From Trichopria drosophilae (lineage: Eukaryota; Arthropoda; Insecta; Hymenoptera; Diapriidae): a stretch of DNA of 64,000 nt. A model generated the notes under the pieces. That model was not told the DNA's origin. It saw only the letters and a list, made by a program, of their open reading frames with translations, and made no database searches. The translations under genes were made by a program, and so were the position numbers. The DNA lies in contig CM059587.1 in assembly GCA_030407085.1 (NCBI GenBank), forward strand, positions 100,063,001 to 100,127,000, read 5' to 3'. Every line of letters starts with the position of its first letter. The first letter of the stretch is position 1. Below, piece by piece: positions 26,023-37,800 of the stretch.

Positions 26023-26960
26023 AAGATATAGTTTGAAGTGGTGCAACATCTAATAAGTGAAGCACAGTGGTGAATTACTCCTCCAATATGTTATTAATTT
26101 ACATTTAAAAATATTTAACTTGAGATCATTCGTATTAGATCATTCGAAAATAGAATTTACACAACGGTGTTCAAGCAAGGAAATTCCAAGTCAAAATGAC
26201 AAGAAAAACGACAAAGTGGGATGTCTCAAGGTTGAAGTAAATATCACATATCCATTTGATTTGAAATCTTAGCTGATCATTAAAGCAAAGATCTCTTCAA
26301 AAATATATCGACAAGTATCAATAATGTTTTTAAGAAAAAATATTGGTTTTTCGAAAAAAAGTTTAAAAGGTTGTAGATTTTCAATAAACATTTTTTGTGT
26401 TATACTTTTTTTGCTATTTTTAATAGTTTTTGAGAAAAATGAGAATTTGTGACGTAAATATCACAGAGGTAGGGCTTCATGAAGTGGGTCACAAAATTAT
26501 TAAGCGTTGTCGATTTTTAAAACTAATATACTAAAATAATGTCGTAGTAGTGAGGAATAAGTCACACAAATTTTATTGCAAAATATTAGCTTCGTTATAA
26601 AGAAATGAACTTCCCAGGAGCAGTAGAATAATTAGATTTAAGTTACATTGCCTGGAAGAAATGAAGCGTACTGTATGCTTTAATTTGTGTAAATTCACTT
26701 TATTGTTACTTCTATCGAACACTTAATTACTATTTTAAATGTGGTAAAGAAACGCATATATGTTAAAAATTTTACTAAATACATTGGTAAATATAATAAA
26801 ATATTTTCAAATTTTATTGGAACATGTGAAATAATATTACAGTATATTATCTATATAATTTTATTCATAATAAACTTCCAAAATACATTTTTGAAACGAA
26901 TATTAAATTACAATTTTATTTTGTTTCGTACAATATTATTTTATAACAGAATATCAGTGT
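26023..26960. other. No gene recognised
   Basis: AT-rich DNA between the retroelement and the 26,968 transposon. Short frames carry no known motif. Confidence 0.35.
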
Positions 26961-27934
26961 ACATATAGGACATTCTTTTACAAACCGAACATTTTTTTTT
27001 TACAAATTGTAGGTATAACATGAGCAAACAAGTGTATCGGGACATTTTTTTAAAAATTTTATTTTTGAAGATAGAGCGATATGAAATTTTGGCGCTTTGC
27101 GTTTTAAGGTCATTTTCAAATCAACGTATCTTCGTCATTTTTTATCATACAACAAAAACCGTATTTCGTAAATTGATAAAAAAAGTACGTTTTTACCAAT
27201 TAAATTTTAATTTAAACAATGGCGTCCCACAGATACGAAGTTTTAAAAAATACCATTGAATTCCTCGTCGAATTTCCCTAAAAAAAAGTGTTTTTCTAGA
27301 ATGGACACTTTATTTTTACTATCTGAAATAAAATGAAACCTTTTTCGCCACTGTCATACACGTCTATTGTCAGTTCTATTTCGGTCTTTAAAACTAATAG
27401 ACGTGTTTCTATATTTGGTGTAAGAATTTGTATTTGTACAATATTTAATTGTTTGTACAATATTTTGTTTTACTTTCGGCGAGAATTGGACATTAGAAAA
27501 AGTAAGTTCATTATTTATAGTTTTCTCAATTTATTCAATATTTATCTAAATTATTCTTTTTGAAAAATAAAATTCAAGCATTTTTGCGCGTGAAAAATTC
27601 CTTGAGTTGTCTATGAAGGTTCGCTTGGTAAAACAAGATGAAAAGTGTGAAATTTTATAATGACGTCGCAATGAAAGAGTTTCTCACGTGTGTAATAAAC
27701 CGTAGAATTAATAGAAATTTATTAGGAAATTTAAATGTATACTAATTTATAGCACAATGCCGAAAGTTCCGAAGAAAAAGGGGAAGACATAAGTAACCGT
27801 ACTGACCGATGCTCTAATCCGTTTAATTTACCTAATCACGGGAAGAAGAAAGGATCAACGTTGAGAAAAGTTACGAGTGCGCAGTTGAGTAAATGTAACA
27901 TCGTAGAAAATGATAAAAATTTACAGATGAGAAA

Positions 27935-28118
27935 GGGTGCGGGTCAAAAAACCGACAAATCAAAAAGCCGTCAGGTCAAAAAACCGACAGTCAAAAAGCC
28001 GACACATAAACAAAAGTTACATCATCAGGAGGGCAGTTATTTTTTGACTGTTCGCTTTTCGATTGTCGGTTTTTCGACCTGTCGGCTTTTTGATTTGTCG
28101 GTTTTTCGACTCGCACCC
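27935..28118. mobile_element. 184-bp hAT-like MITE inserted in the transposon gene
   Basis: Ends are GGGTGCGGGTCAAAAAACCG and the inverted GGTTTTTCGACTCGCACCC. Flanks ATGAGAAA (27927-27934) and ATGAGAAT (28119-28126) match at 7 of 8 positions. Removing the insert and one flank rejoins the host reading frame. It is the best preserved member of the family seen at 2461, 2735 and 4812. Confidence 0.8.
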
Positions 28119-28889
28119 ATGAGAATCTGTGATTCCTGCCGACTTCGGCCTGTATTACCAGCTAGTCCCCCTGATGTTAATGAACTATCTACCAGTAACG
28201 CAAATGATGAGAGTAGTCAACAAGACGTGTTTATAATTGTTATATTAATTTCAAATAAAATTTTAATGAAAATGGTTATTATTACATTAGCCATTATCAA
28301 ACTGTTTAAATGTTAAAAAATATATTTCTTTTGTAATAAGAATTTATAAGAATTCTTTTATATGATACATTAATTTAAAGACGTCTTTATATTTTTTTAT
28401 GTTAATAAAATATACAGTATGCCTGAATTGCAGTTTTTAATTTTCTACTTGTACTTATTTATTTTTATGGTGTTTGTTACAAATTATAAGTATTTATTCT
28501 TTTTTAAACAGGCAATTCTGAAGGTCGATGACATTGTATCAACGACAGATGAATCAAGTGAAGAAAGTTTTATAAGCCACTTCTGAAGGAAAGAAGTAAA
28601 CAGATGAATAAGTTTTTGGATCATCCCTTATCCAAATTAAAAAAACTAACCAACAAAAGTACTACAAAGAAAAAGTAGACAGCATATCAAATGTCATAAA
28701 GAAAAACATTTTTCCTGCATTTCATTTAGGCTCTGCAAATAATGAAGAAACATGTATGTTAAAACATTAGCAAGAAAAATTTGCTTCTACTTTTGATAGA
28801 CCACTGAAAGTAAAAATATTAACCACGGTTCACCAATGGTCTTATCAGACAATTAAAAAACATTTTCCAGATGCTACAACGCGGAAAAA

Positions 28890-30215
28890 ACCATAAGTAG
28901 AATTTGCCGAACTTTGTTAAGTAAAATTTACCGAGTCTAAAAGCAAAATTTATTAAAGAATATAAATAAGTAGACTTGGTTCTCACACGTTTCTCGCATT
29001 CTATGAGAACAGTCGAAGATTTGTTTATGTGTAAAAAGTGTGCGTACTGGCGAATATAACAGTAAGATAACGCTATAACGATGGATAGAAAAAGTGATAT
29101 ACAACAAAACGTGAGACCAGGTCGTGAAAAAAAAAGACGTTTTCGTGGTAATAAGTATACGAGTGAACGAGATAATAGTCAGACCAGTGCATCGGCTAAG
29201 AAAATTATGAAAAATGATCCCAACTTCGAAGTGCACTTTCATCCGGTGTTGCAGTACTCCATAGTAAACTTCGCTTTGTTTACGACTTTGCAAAGCATTC
29301 TTATATGCAAAAGTTGCAAAAAAGATATAAAATTTTCAAAACGTGCTGAAAAGGGCTTGGGATTCCAGTTAGTCGTTCAATGTAAATGTGAATATTTTAC
29401 TAACATTCCAAGCAGTCCACAAATTGAATCATCGTATGAAATAAATCGTCGGATCGTATTTTCAATGCGTATGATCGGTGTTGGCTTTCAAGGTTTATGT
29501 AATTTTTGTGGACTTATGGATATAGGCCATGGAATAAGTACGAACGTTTATCACATTTTTTGGTCTCTCAATTAGTTAATTTTAATTATTAAGTAGCTTA
29601 TATCGAAGCTCGATATAAACATTATATGTTGTTATTTATTTTCGTGTATTTGAACCGTAATCCCAAGCAAACATCTGATATGAATTATTTAAATACAAGC
29701 GGTTAAGAAGATTTTTATATTGTTGCTATGCAACAAAAAGTACAATTAAATAAGTACGAGCACTTATTACGATTTAACAAGTCACATTTATATAGCTGTA
29801 AAGGCTGTTGTAAACGTAGTCTTTCGAAAAGCAGCTGAAAAATTACAAAAAAAAATATTTTTATATTCTCATTTGTAAGTTTAATAATGTGTGAAAACTT
29901 GAAATAAATCGAATACATTTTACTATGAAAAAAAATTTCTTGAAAAAACGGTAAAAAGACCCGAAGGGTACCCTTAATCACAGATTAACGAAACAAGAAA
30001 ATTGACAATAGTTATATTAAATATAAAAATTATATGAATTTGTTTATTTGGATTAGATTTTAATACATCATTAGTGTTAATCAAACATTTAAAACCTAAA
30101 TTCCATATAAACTACAGAAAATTAGGATTGTTCTTTTAATTATTTTTATTGACAATGGTTACTCAACTTTTAATTTTACATAAGTGTCAGGTAGAATGTA
30201 CTAATTGTTTTTTTC
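28890..30215 (+). mobile_element. Internally deleted Mutator-like element inserted in the 26,968 transposon
   Basis: It separates two parts of the host pseudogene (ending near 28893, resuming near 30216). It carries the N-terminal ORF at 29081-29575. The ends (CGGAAAAAACCATAAGTAGAAT at left; an inverted GCAGAAAAAAACAATTAGTACATTCTACC-like right end) are loosely similar. Boundaries are approximate and no clean target duplication was found. Confidence 0.5.
29081..29575 (+). pseudogene. N-terminal fragment of a Mutator-like transposase
   Basis: An open frame of 164 codons. It starts with a basic segment (GREKKRRFRGNKYTSE, residues 14-29), then has a zinc-ribbon-like pattern CKSCKKDI ... VVQCKCEYF (75-105). 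It continues with SYEINRRIVFSMRMIGVGFQ, which recurs in the N-terminus of insect proteins annotated with Mutator-like transposase domains. The DDE catalytic region that should follow is absent, so it is a truncated, non-autonomous remnant. The intact 5' part suggests a fairly recent deletion derivative. Domestication cannot be excluded but nothing supports it. Confidence 0.6.
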
Positions 30216-31342
30216 TGCGAAGGCATATGATAGAAGTATCAAAGAAGATTGCTGTAGAAAATGGAATTTTAGAAGGACCAGATTCAAAAACTCATCCGGG
30301 CTTAGAAGAGAACGTAACTAATGCAATAACGACGAATTCAGTCGAGTAATTTAAAAAAATTGAATAATTTAAAAGAATTGCATCGTGAATTTAAAGAACG
30401 TAATCCTGAGGTAGACTGACAACTTTTCAAAATTTGGATCTTTATGCCCAAAATCAAGCATCTTAGTTGGAGCAAGTGACACGCATTCGGTATGCGTCTG
30501 TTGCATACGACAAAACGTGAAATTATTAATTGACGATGAAAATTTTAAACGTCTTACACTTGATTGTCCGCGACTTATTGAAACTTATCACGATTGCCTA
30601 AATAAAATGACATGCAAGCCTTCAACTACAAACTGCTACATGGATACATGTTCCGTGTGTCCGGGAACAGACGATTTAAGGGGGGAAGGTCCCGAAAATG
30701 TTTGTACTTGTTCTAGAACATCTCAAGGATGTCTCTTTAAAATTTTAAAACAAAATCTTTATTAGTTTTGAAATGTCAGCATATTTTCGACCGCAAGTAT
30801 ACGTTCGGTTTTGCGTTTCGGATTGCTTTGAAATTTTGTGGAGGTATTCTTCAAACATACTCCAAACTTATGGTTGAGATTTTTAAATGCAAATTACGGA
30901 ATTTATTCAACCAAATTAATTAACAAAAAAGGGGTTTGAAGTATTAAAAATAATGTTACTAACAAAACCTCTTTTGATTGTTTGTTACAGGTAAATAATA
31001 AAGCCGCCATTCTGCAAGCAAATTTCAAAAACACTCGAGTTTGACGCAGTACAGCGCCGCCATTTTGAGAGTTAAAAACAAAAAAAATCATATCGTATAC
31101 TAAGGACGTATCTAACTCATACTAAAAGATTTTAAACCAAGAAACAACGTAAAAAAAAAACTTATTCACCTCGAAAAAAATTCTTGAAAATCTACCTCGT
31201 AACAACGACATTGCACGCTAAACCATTTTCACTTTTTGAAAAATCCTCACTTGTTAAAATCATGAAAGGGCCTAACAAAATTTTTAAGAAATACTTATTT
31301 TTCCTTATCTTTAAAAAGTGTTCGGTTTGTAAAAGAATGTCC

Positions 31343-31840
31343 CATATATGTTTTTAAAAGTAGAGTATAATTTGTTCATTGTATGACGTTTAGCAAAATT
31401 TAATGTTATTTATAATACGAAAATACCTTTGTCGTCTCACACTTAATCTGCAATGTTGTACTTGAAAAGGCACAATTGAAAGGAATGGCATTAGGCACAC
31501 ACTAGTGCAACACACTTTCACATATACATACTATATCACACAATTGATATACAATGAATATTTAGGTATCCATCTAAGCGTTTCTAAAAATGACGTACAC
31601 AAATTCCGAATTTTAACATATCAAAATTGGAAGATGAAATGTATGAAACAAGCTCAACAAAAAAGCACAGTAGCAAATTATAATATATAAATTCTTTTGT
31701 CATCTTCAATCGTTAAAAAAATAATGTTAATCGTAGGTTAGTTTGCAACATTTGTATATATGTACACACATATACACCGATAATATAAATCTGATAACAT
31801 TAAATTTAATAACTGTAGCTCATTGAGAATCACCCGCGTG
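31343..31840. other. Flotillin-1 3' flank
   Basis: AT-rich DNA between the transposon end and the last flotillin-1 exon. It should contain the Flo1 3' UTR; I could not find a convincing minus-strand AATAAA close to the stop. Confidence 0.4.
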
Positions 31841-31843
31841 AAA

Positions 31844-34800
31844 TTAGGCTGCTTGAACCGACTGAAATAAAACATTTATTAAAATCACTCTGAAAAAGAT
31901 TAACGTATTTCTAATGGTTTGTAAAACCTATCTTACTTTTGCAATGTCCACGCCAGTCATATTTTTCACCAGCTCAGGAACTCGCGCAACAATACTTAAG
32001 ACTTCTTCTGTAAGTTTTTCAGCTCCTATTGTTCCATTGCCGCTCGATACCATGGTGATTTTCTTAGTTTGAGACAATGGAGCTGCAACTTCAGCAGCGA
32101 TCTAAAATAGCAATGTAAAAGTTAATATAATTTCTTCATATTAATTACCGTGATGATTACCTTAGGTAAAGAATCCAACATCATGTCGACCATTGCAGCA
32201 GTTTTGTATTCGTTCCAAGCTTCCGCTTTCTTTGACATCTGTATAATATCAGCCTTAGTCTTTGCTTCAATTGCGAATGCTTCGGCATCACCTCGTACTT
32301 TAATAGCTTCAGCTTCTGCCTCTGCTTCGATAACGAGTCTCAATTTGTTTGCTTCTGCCAACTTTTCTAATCTATTTTCAAAAGATATACTTAGAACTGC
32401 TTTCAAATTATGTTTTGATAATTTAATGAGTAAGCAAACCTGTATTTTTCAGCATCGGCCGGTTGTTTAACAGTTGCATCGAGCTCTTTCACTCTCCGAA
32501 GCATTTCCTGTTCCTGCACAGCAATTTGCTGTCCACGTTCCACAACTTTAACTTGCATTTGTTCTTCCATGATCTTCTGTTTAGTTTTGGCAGCTTGCAA
32601 TTCAAATGCCATCTCAGCCTCGGCTTTCTACAAAAGTTTTAATGTTATTGAAATTTCTTATAAGTAAGAAGAAGATATTACCTTTGTCTGGACTTCGACA
32701 TCGTATGAAGCTTTCTTAAGTTCGAAATCTCTTTGTGCTTTAGCAATTTCCGTATCGTTAAGGAATCGCGATGCCATTCTCTGCTCTTCAGCTACAGCTT
32801 CACGAATCTTTGCGTCACGTCGAGCTTCAGCTTCACCAATACGAGCATCCCTTTTGACCTCTGCTGTTCGAGACATTCCAAGCGCTAACAAATAACCCTG
32901 CAGCAGAGAAAATTCATTGAGAGATTCTGTTAAATAATTAGTAATTTTACAAACATGACGAATACAATTGTCAGAAGCGATGCCTACAAACTACTTGTAC
33001 TAATATGACACATGCACAGCTACACACCAAGGGAAAACTAAAATATAAACGTACCTTTGCCTCCTGCAAGTAGCAAAATAAAAATATGTTGTGTATTCAC
33101 ATTGCAAAAGAGGTTGTCTAATATATAAATTCTAAAGTATAAAGTGGAATTTCCTTTGAACCGTAGACAATTTTAATATTTCAAATGAATGTAAATAACG
33201 GCCACAACGGTTCCATTAATTTTTCTTTTATTTAATTTTACATTTAAGGCCATTATTTACACTCATTTGTACTAATATATATATATAACTTATATGGAGC
33301 AAAAGATTGTTTTGATTAATCAAAGGGGAATTTTTCCCAAACATGCTATTGTATATAAAAATTTCTAAATTCTAAAAACAAAAAAAGGTAGAAATGAATT
33401 ATAAATAATCCTTACCTCTTCATCACGAATATCCTTCAGTGTGTATGAAACAACAGTGATTCCCATATTCACCAAATCGCAACTTGCTACTTCGAACACC
33501 TCTTTACTGAACTTCTTACGATCTTTGTAGATTTCCTGTATACACAAATTGTTATAATTTCATTTTTAAAGTTTAACATAATTATTCCAAAGATTCTAAA
33601 TCGTACCTCAACTGTCATACTTCCTATTATTGCACGCTGATGACCTTCTAATGTTACTAAAGCTATGTGACGAATTTCTCTTTCTGATTTGCCAAGAAAT
33701 TGTTCACATGCTGCAGACAACATATCTTTATTCTGTCCTTGCACCTTTACCTGTGAATTTGTAAATTACAATCCATAAAAAAGTTGGACCCCAAAATATT
33801 TTTCAGCGCATTGTCTAAATTCCTTCTACGCATCTATCGCTAACACACATCCATTATTTATTTATTTACTTATTTTATTTTCTACGGCTTAAAGGCCTTT
33901 TACAAATTAAGAATAAAAATAAAATAGGTATAAATAAAGTAATATGAAAATATTCATATCATCACTGCAATAAACATAAAACGATTTACGAAAGTCGACG
34001 ACTCGTAACAATGTTATTTAAAAACGTAATTCTACAATATAAATTTTCTTCGCGATAACCTGACTAGATAAACAATCACAGCGCATTGAGTCAATTAAAA
34101 TTACGAAGAGAGTGTACCTTAAAAAATCTAGGCAAACATAATTCACTATAAATAGTGGTTTAAGATAGGCTTAATTCTTGAATAAATATAAATTCTAAGG
34201 CCTACCAAATCTAACGATCTTTTTAAAACTTTAAAAAAATATACAAAAATTTTTAAATTTAAAACTGATTAAAAACTTTGACTCGACGTTTCGGACCGCT
34301 CGGGTCCCTCTTCAAGAGTGTCTGAATGTAACTTGTTGTTACGTCGAGTCAAAGTTTTTAATCAGTTTTAAATTTTAAAATTTTTGTATATGTTTTTATT
34401 ATTTTTTTTAATAAAGTGAGTTTTTTAAAGTTTTAAAAAGATCGTTAGTTTTGGCAGGCATAGCCCTTAGAATTTATAATAATTCACTATAATTAGACGG
34501 AAGTTGTGGAAGGGCATTCCAAGATCTTTTCAGACGCGTAACATCGGAATAAAATTCAAAGCCACTTTTGCACTGGTCCACCACCAAATTATCACCAATT
34601 CCTGATCATACTTTCATCTTCCCATTAACGATATTAACTTTGAGTTATCACACTTTTACATTTAAGAAGAAATGAAAGAATTATGAAACAAGCCAATCAA
34701 CGTTTGATGAGAGCAGACAAGCTTAGCTCAAAACACTTCTGTTTGGCGGGTAGAACAGTATCTGAGGTTCGCAGAAACATTTTTAATTTCTTCTTGCAAT

Positions 34801-37800
34801 CTGCCGTCTCATTTAGTTGGAAACGCGTTGTTATTACTCCGCTTAGTAAAATTAAAATACCAACATCCCCCAGCAATCGAATTTGGATAGAGTTGTATAG
34901 AATTGGATTCAATTATTAAATTCTGAATCCATACTTTGGTCAACGCTGAATCCATTCTAATACGTAAATACAATTCTATTCGTTCATACGAATAAAAAGG
35001 TTACTTTCTGAATTTATATTAATCCAAAAAAGTTTTCTTTTTAAAAATTAAATCTTAAATACATCCGTATTCAACATTATGGATTCAAAACTGTCCAAGT
35101 GTATGAATTTCAATCCAATAAAAGTTGTATTTCAAAAACGAAACTTTCAATACATACGTATTCAACATTACGGATTCAAAAGTAGCCAAGTGTATTCATT
35201 TCAATCCAAAAAAAGTTGTATTTCAAAAAAAAAACTTTGAATACATCCGTATTGAACATTACGGATTCAAAACTATCCAAGTGTATTCATTTCAATCCAA
35301 TAAAAGTTGTATTTCAAAAACGAAACTTTCAATACATCCGCATTCGCTTAGTGCAAGACGCCGGCCACGCCGCCTGGTGGTGAATTTTAACAACTCGCAT
35401 CTGCAATTTGTATGGAGAGTGATATGAGAAAGTGAAATATTTAGTTTTTTTTTTAATTTTCTGTGGGTTTTCAAAAGCATTAGTACTTTGAGTATATTGT
35501 TTGAAATTCGGCCCAGATTTTGTACATTTTTGTTTGTAACAAAATATTAGACTTTTTTAATTCGAATCATTTTGAGTTGAACAAAACGAGGTTAAGGGGC
35601 GTAAATGAATACGATAATCGAAACTGGGTTTGAATCAATCACAAACTCGATAAACTTTAATCCAGTAAGTATAGAAAAGGGAAAAAATTTGGCTGTAGGA
35701 TATGTAGTTCGTGTAGAAGAAGTATTTGGAATATGTACAGAGCATAAATTAATTCGTTCCAGTGTAATTCGGCAAACCTCAGTGACTCTTCCACCGTACA
35801 AAAGTACATTGGAAATAAGAAAAATACCATGTTTATCTATTAACTAAATTACTAATAATGGAAAATTACAATATATACATAAATATAAATATATTTCAGC
35901 TGAATAATGAATTGTATTCTATACAATTTCGAACTCGGAGTAATCATTTTTTTTGCACAGTATAATATAAAATGAACCCTTTCAAATGGTTCTTTAAACC
36001 ATAAACCTTACTTGCAACACTTGCAACAGATCGAAATAAAGTTTAAAATGTCTCAAATTAACGAATAAATAAGAGGATTTTGAAATTGACTTTAATGGAA
36101 AAGCTCTGACGTTGCAGATGCGAGTTGTCAGAAATCTCCACGCTGAGCGCTGCCGTCAATTTTGATATCCCCTCCAACGCCATGCACGAAGCGAATTCAA
36201 CATTACGGATTCAAAAGTAGCCAAGTGTATTCATTTCAATCCAAAAAAAGTTGTATTTTAAAAACAAAACTTTGAATACATCCGTATTCAACATTACGGA
36301 TTCAAAACTAACCAAGTGTATTCATTTCAATCGAATAAAAGTTGTATTTCAAAAACGAAACTTTCAATACATCCGTATTCAACATTACGGATTCAAAACT
36401 ATCCAAGTGTATTCATTTCAAACCAAAAAAAGTTGTATTTCAAAAACAAAACTTTGAATGCATCCGTATTCAACATTACGGATTCAAAAGTAGCCAAGTG
36501 TATTCATTTCAATCCAAAAAAAGTTTCCTATTTAAAAACGAAATATTGTATGCCTCCATATTCAACATTACGGATTCAGAACTATCTAAGCGTATTCATT
36601 TCATTTCAATGCAAATAGTTTTCTATAAAAAACGAAACTTTGAATACATATATATTCAACATTACGGATTCAAAACTACCTAAGCACATTCATTTCAATG
36701 TAAGAAAAGTTTTCTTTCAAAAACGAAACTTTGTATACATCCATATTCAATATTACAGACTCAACACTATCCAAGTGTATTCATTTCAATCCAAAAAAAA
36801 TTTTCCTCCAAAAAATAAACTTTGAATAAATCTGTATTTATTTGTATTCTTATAGTGCTCCCGATTGTATTCATAATTGTGTTCGTAAAATTGAATACAG
36901 ATGGATTCCTTTCTTTGGAATTCAATCCATTTGAATACATATTTACGGAATCAAAGTATGAATTCAAAATGAATTGAAATTTTCAATCCAATCCTATCCA
37001 ATCTCGATTACTGGGCCCCTAATGACCAAGACTGATCGCAAATCTTTGTGAGGCTTCTATCCTTGAAAGCTAGTTTATGAGCAACTTTTAAACCACCTCC
37101 ATACACATAAATTAATTGACAACTTTCAATCTGGCTATTGTAAGTATCATAGCACACAAACTGCTTTGATACATGTACTAGACGATATTCGAACGGACAT
37201 TAAGAATCAAATAGTAAACATTTCGGTTCTTTTTTATTTCAGCAAGGCATTTGATACCGTTGCCCATGAATTGCTATTGTGAAAATTAGGAAAATTGCAC
37301 TGTTCCAAGTCAGTTTTGCAATGGTTTCATAGTTATCTCACCGGCAGGTCGCAGGTTGTGTTAATGGAAGATGGTACACTATCAGAATGGTTGCCAGTAA
37401 CTAGTGGAGTACTGCAAGGCTCATTATTTGGTCCATTATTGTTGTTAATATTCAGAAATGACATACGAGAAATCCTAATACATTTGCCGATGATACGCAG
37501 ATTTATTTACAATGCCCAATATCTCAGCTTTAGTCTGGTTTAAATAAAGTCTCTAGAGATTGTCAAGCAATTGCGGATTGGGCAAAAGTCAATGGTCTCC
37601 ATCTTAACACGTCAAAAACAAAAGTTTACAGTGGAAAGGTGGAAATCACAATACCAATGAATATCGTTGTAAATTTACAGTGACACAGTAAAATTATCAA
37701 TTTAATTTTACACGTGCACTGTGTAAATCGGAAAGAATCAGTTCTTATGGTCAATAGCACCACAGTGGTCGACAATTAGAGCCAATTTACATTGCGCTTG

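Larger units (their letters stand above)
27764..30765 (+). pseudogene. Broken transposon-borne gene of an uncharacterised insect family
   Basis: Coding remnants appear in order on the plus strand. RSNPFNLPNHGKKKGSTLRK is at 27812-27870 (with more to 27926). After a MITE, RICDSCRLRPVLPASPPDVN starts at 28121. Then comes an SSEESF-rich, basic stretch and a STFDRPLKVKI segment at 28515-28893. After a second insert, MIEVSKKIAVENGILEGPDS starts at 30218, then FSKFGSLCPKS about 30425, and MTCKPSTTNCYMDTCSVCPG at about 30608-30667. The NPFN, CxxCR and CKPSxxxCYxxxCxxCPG motifs recur in uncharacterised insect proteins with many genomic copies. Possible residual intron: 28235-28512. Internal stops are present (for example near 30347), so this copy cannot be functional. 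Confidence 0.65.
26968..31342. mobile_element. 4.4 kb DNA transposon with long TIRs and 6-bp flanking repeats
   Basis: The left end starts GGACATTCTTTTACAAACCG and continues GAACA. The right end, 31319-31342, is its exact inverse over 24 bases. CATATA flanks both sides (26962-26967 and 31343-31348), consistent with a target duplication. The element contains one broken gene of an uncharacterised insect family (27764-30790), a 184-bp MITE and a Mutator-like insert. Superfamily is unresolved. The short frames at 27020-27563 have no motif and may be subterminal non-coding sequence. Confidence 0.75.
33849..34600 (-). mobile_element. 3' fragment of a minus-strand non-LTR element
   Basis: The (TTTA)-rich start at 33853 followed by CTACGGCTTAAAGGCCTTTT reads as the tail of a retroelement on the minus strand. 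The fragment is interrupted by the inverted-repeat element at 34187-34482: sequence resembling ATTCACTATAA is present on both sides. No protein is readable. Confidence 0.4.

Noticed and set aside
35040..36830. Several overlapping open frames of 60-113 codons suggesting a repeat protein
   Set aside because: They appear in all frames of the ~89-bp tandem DNA unit and are interrupted by another element. The periodicity is in the DNA, not a conserved protein.
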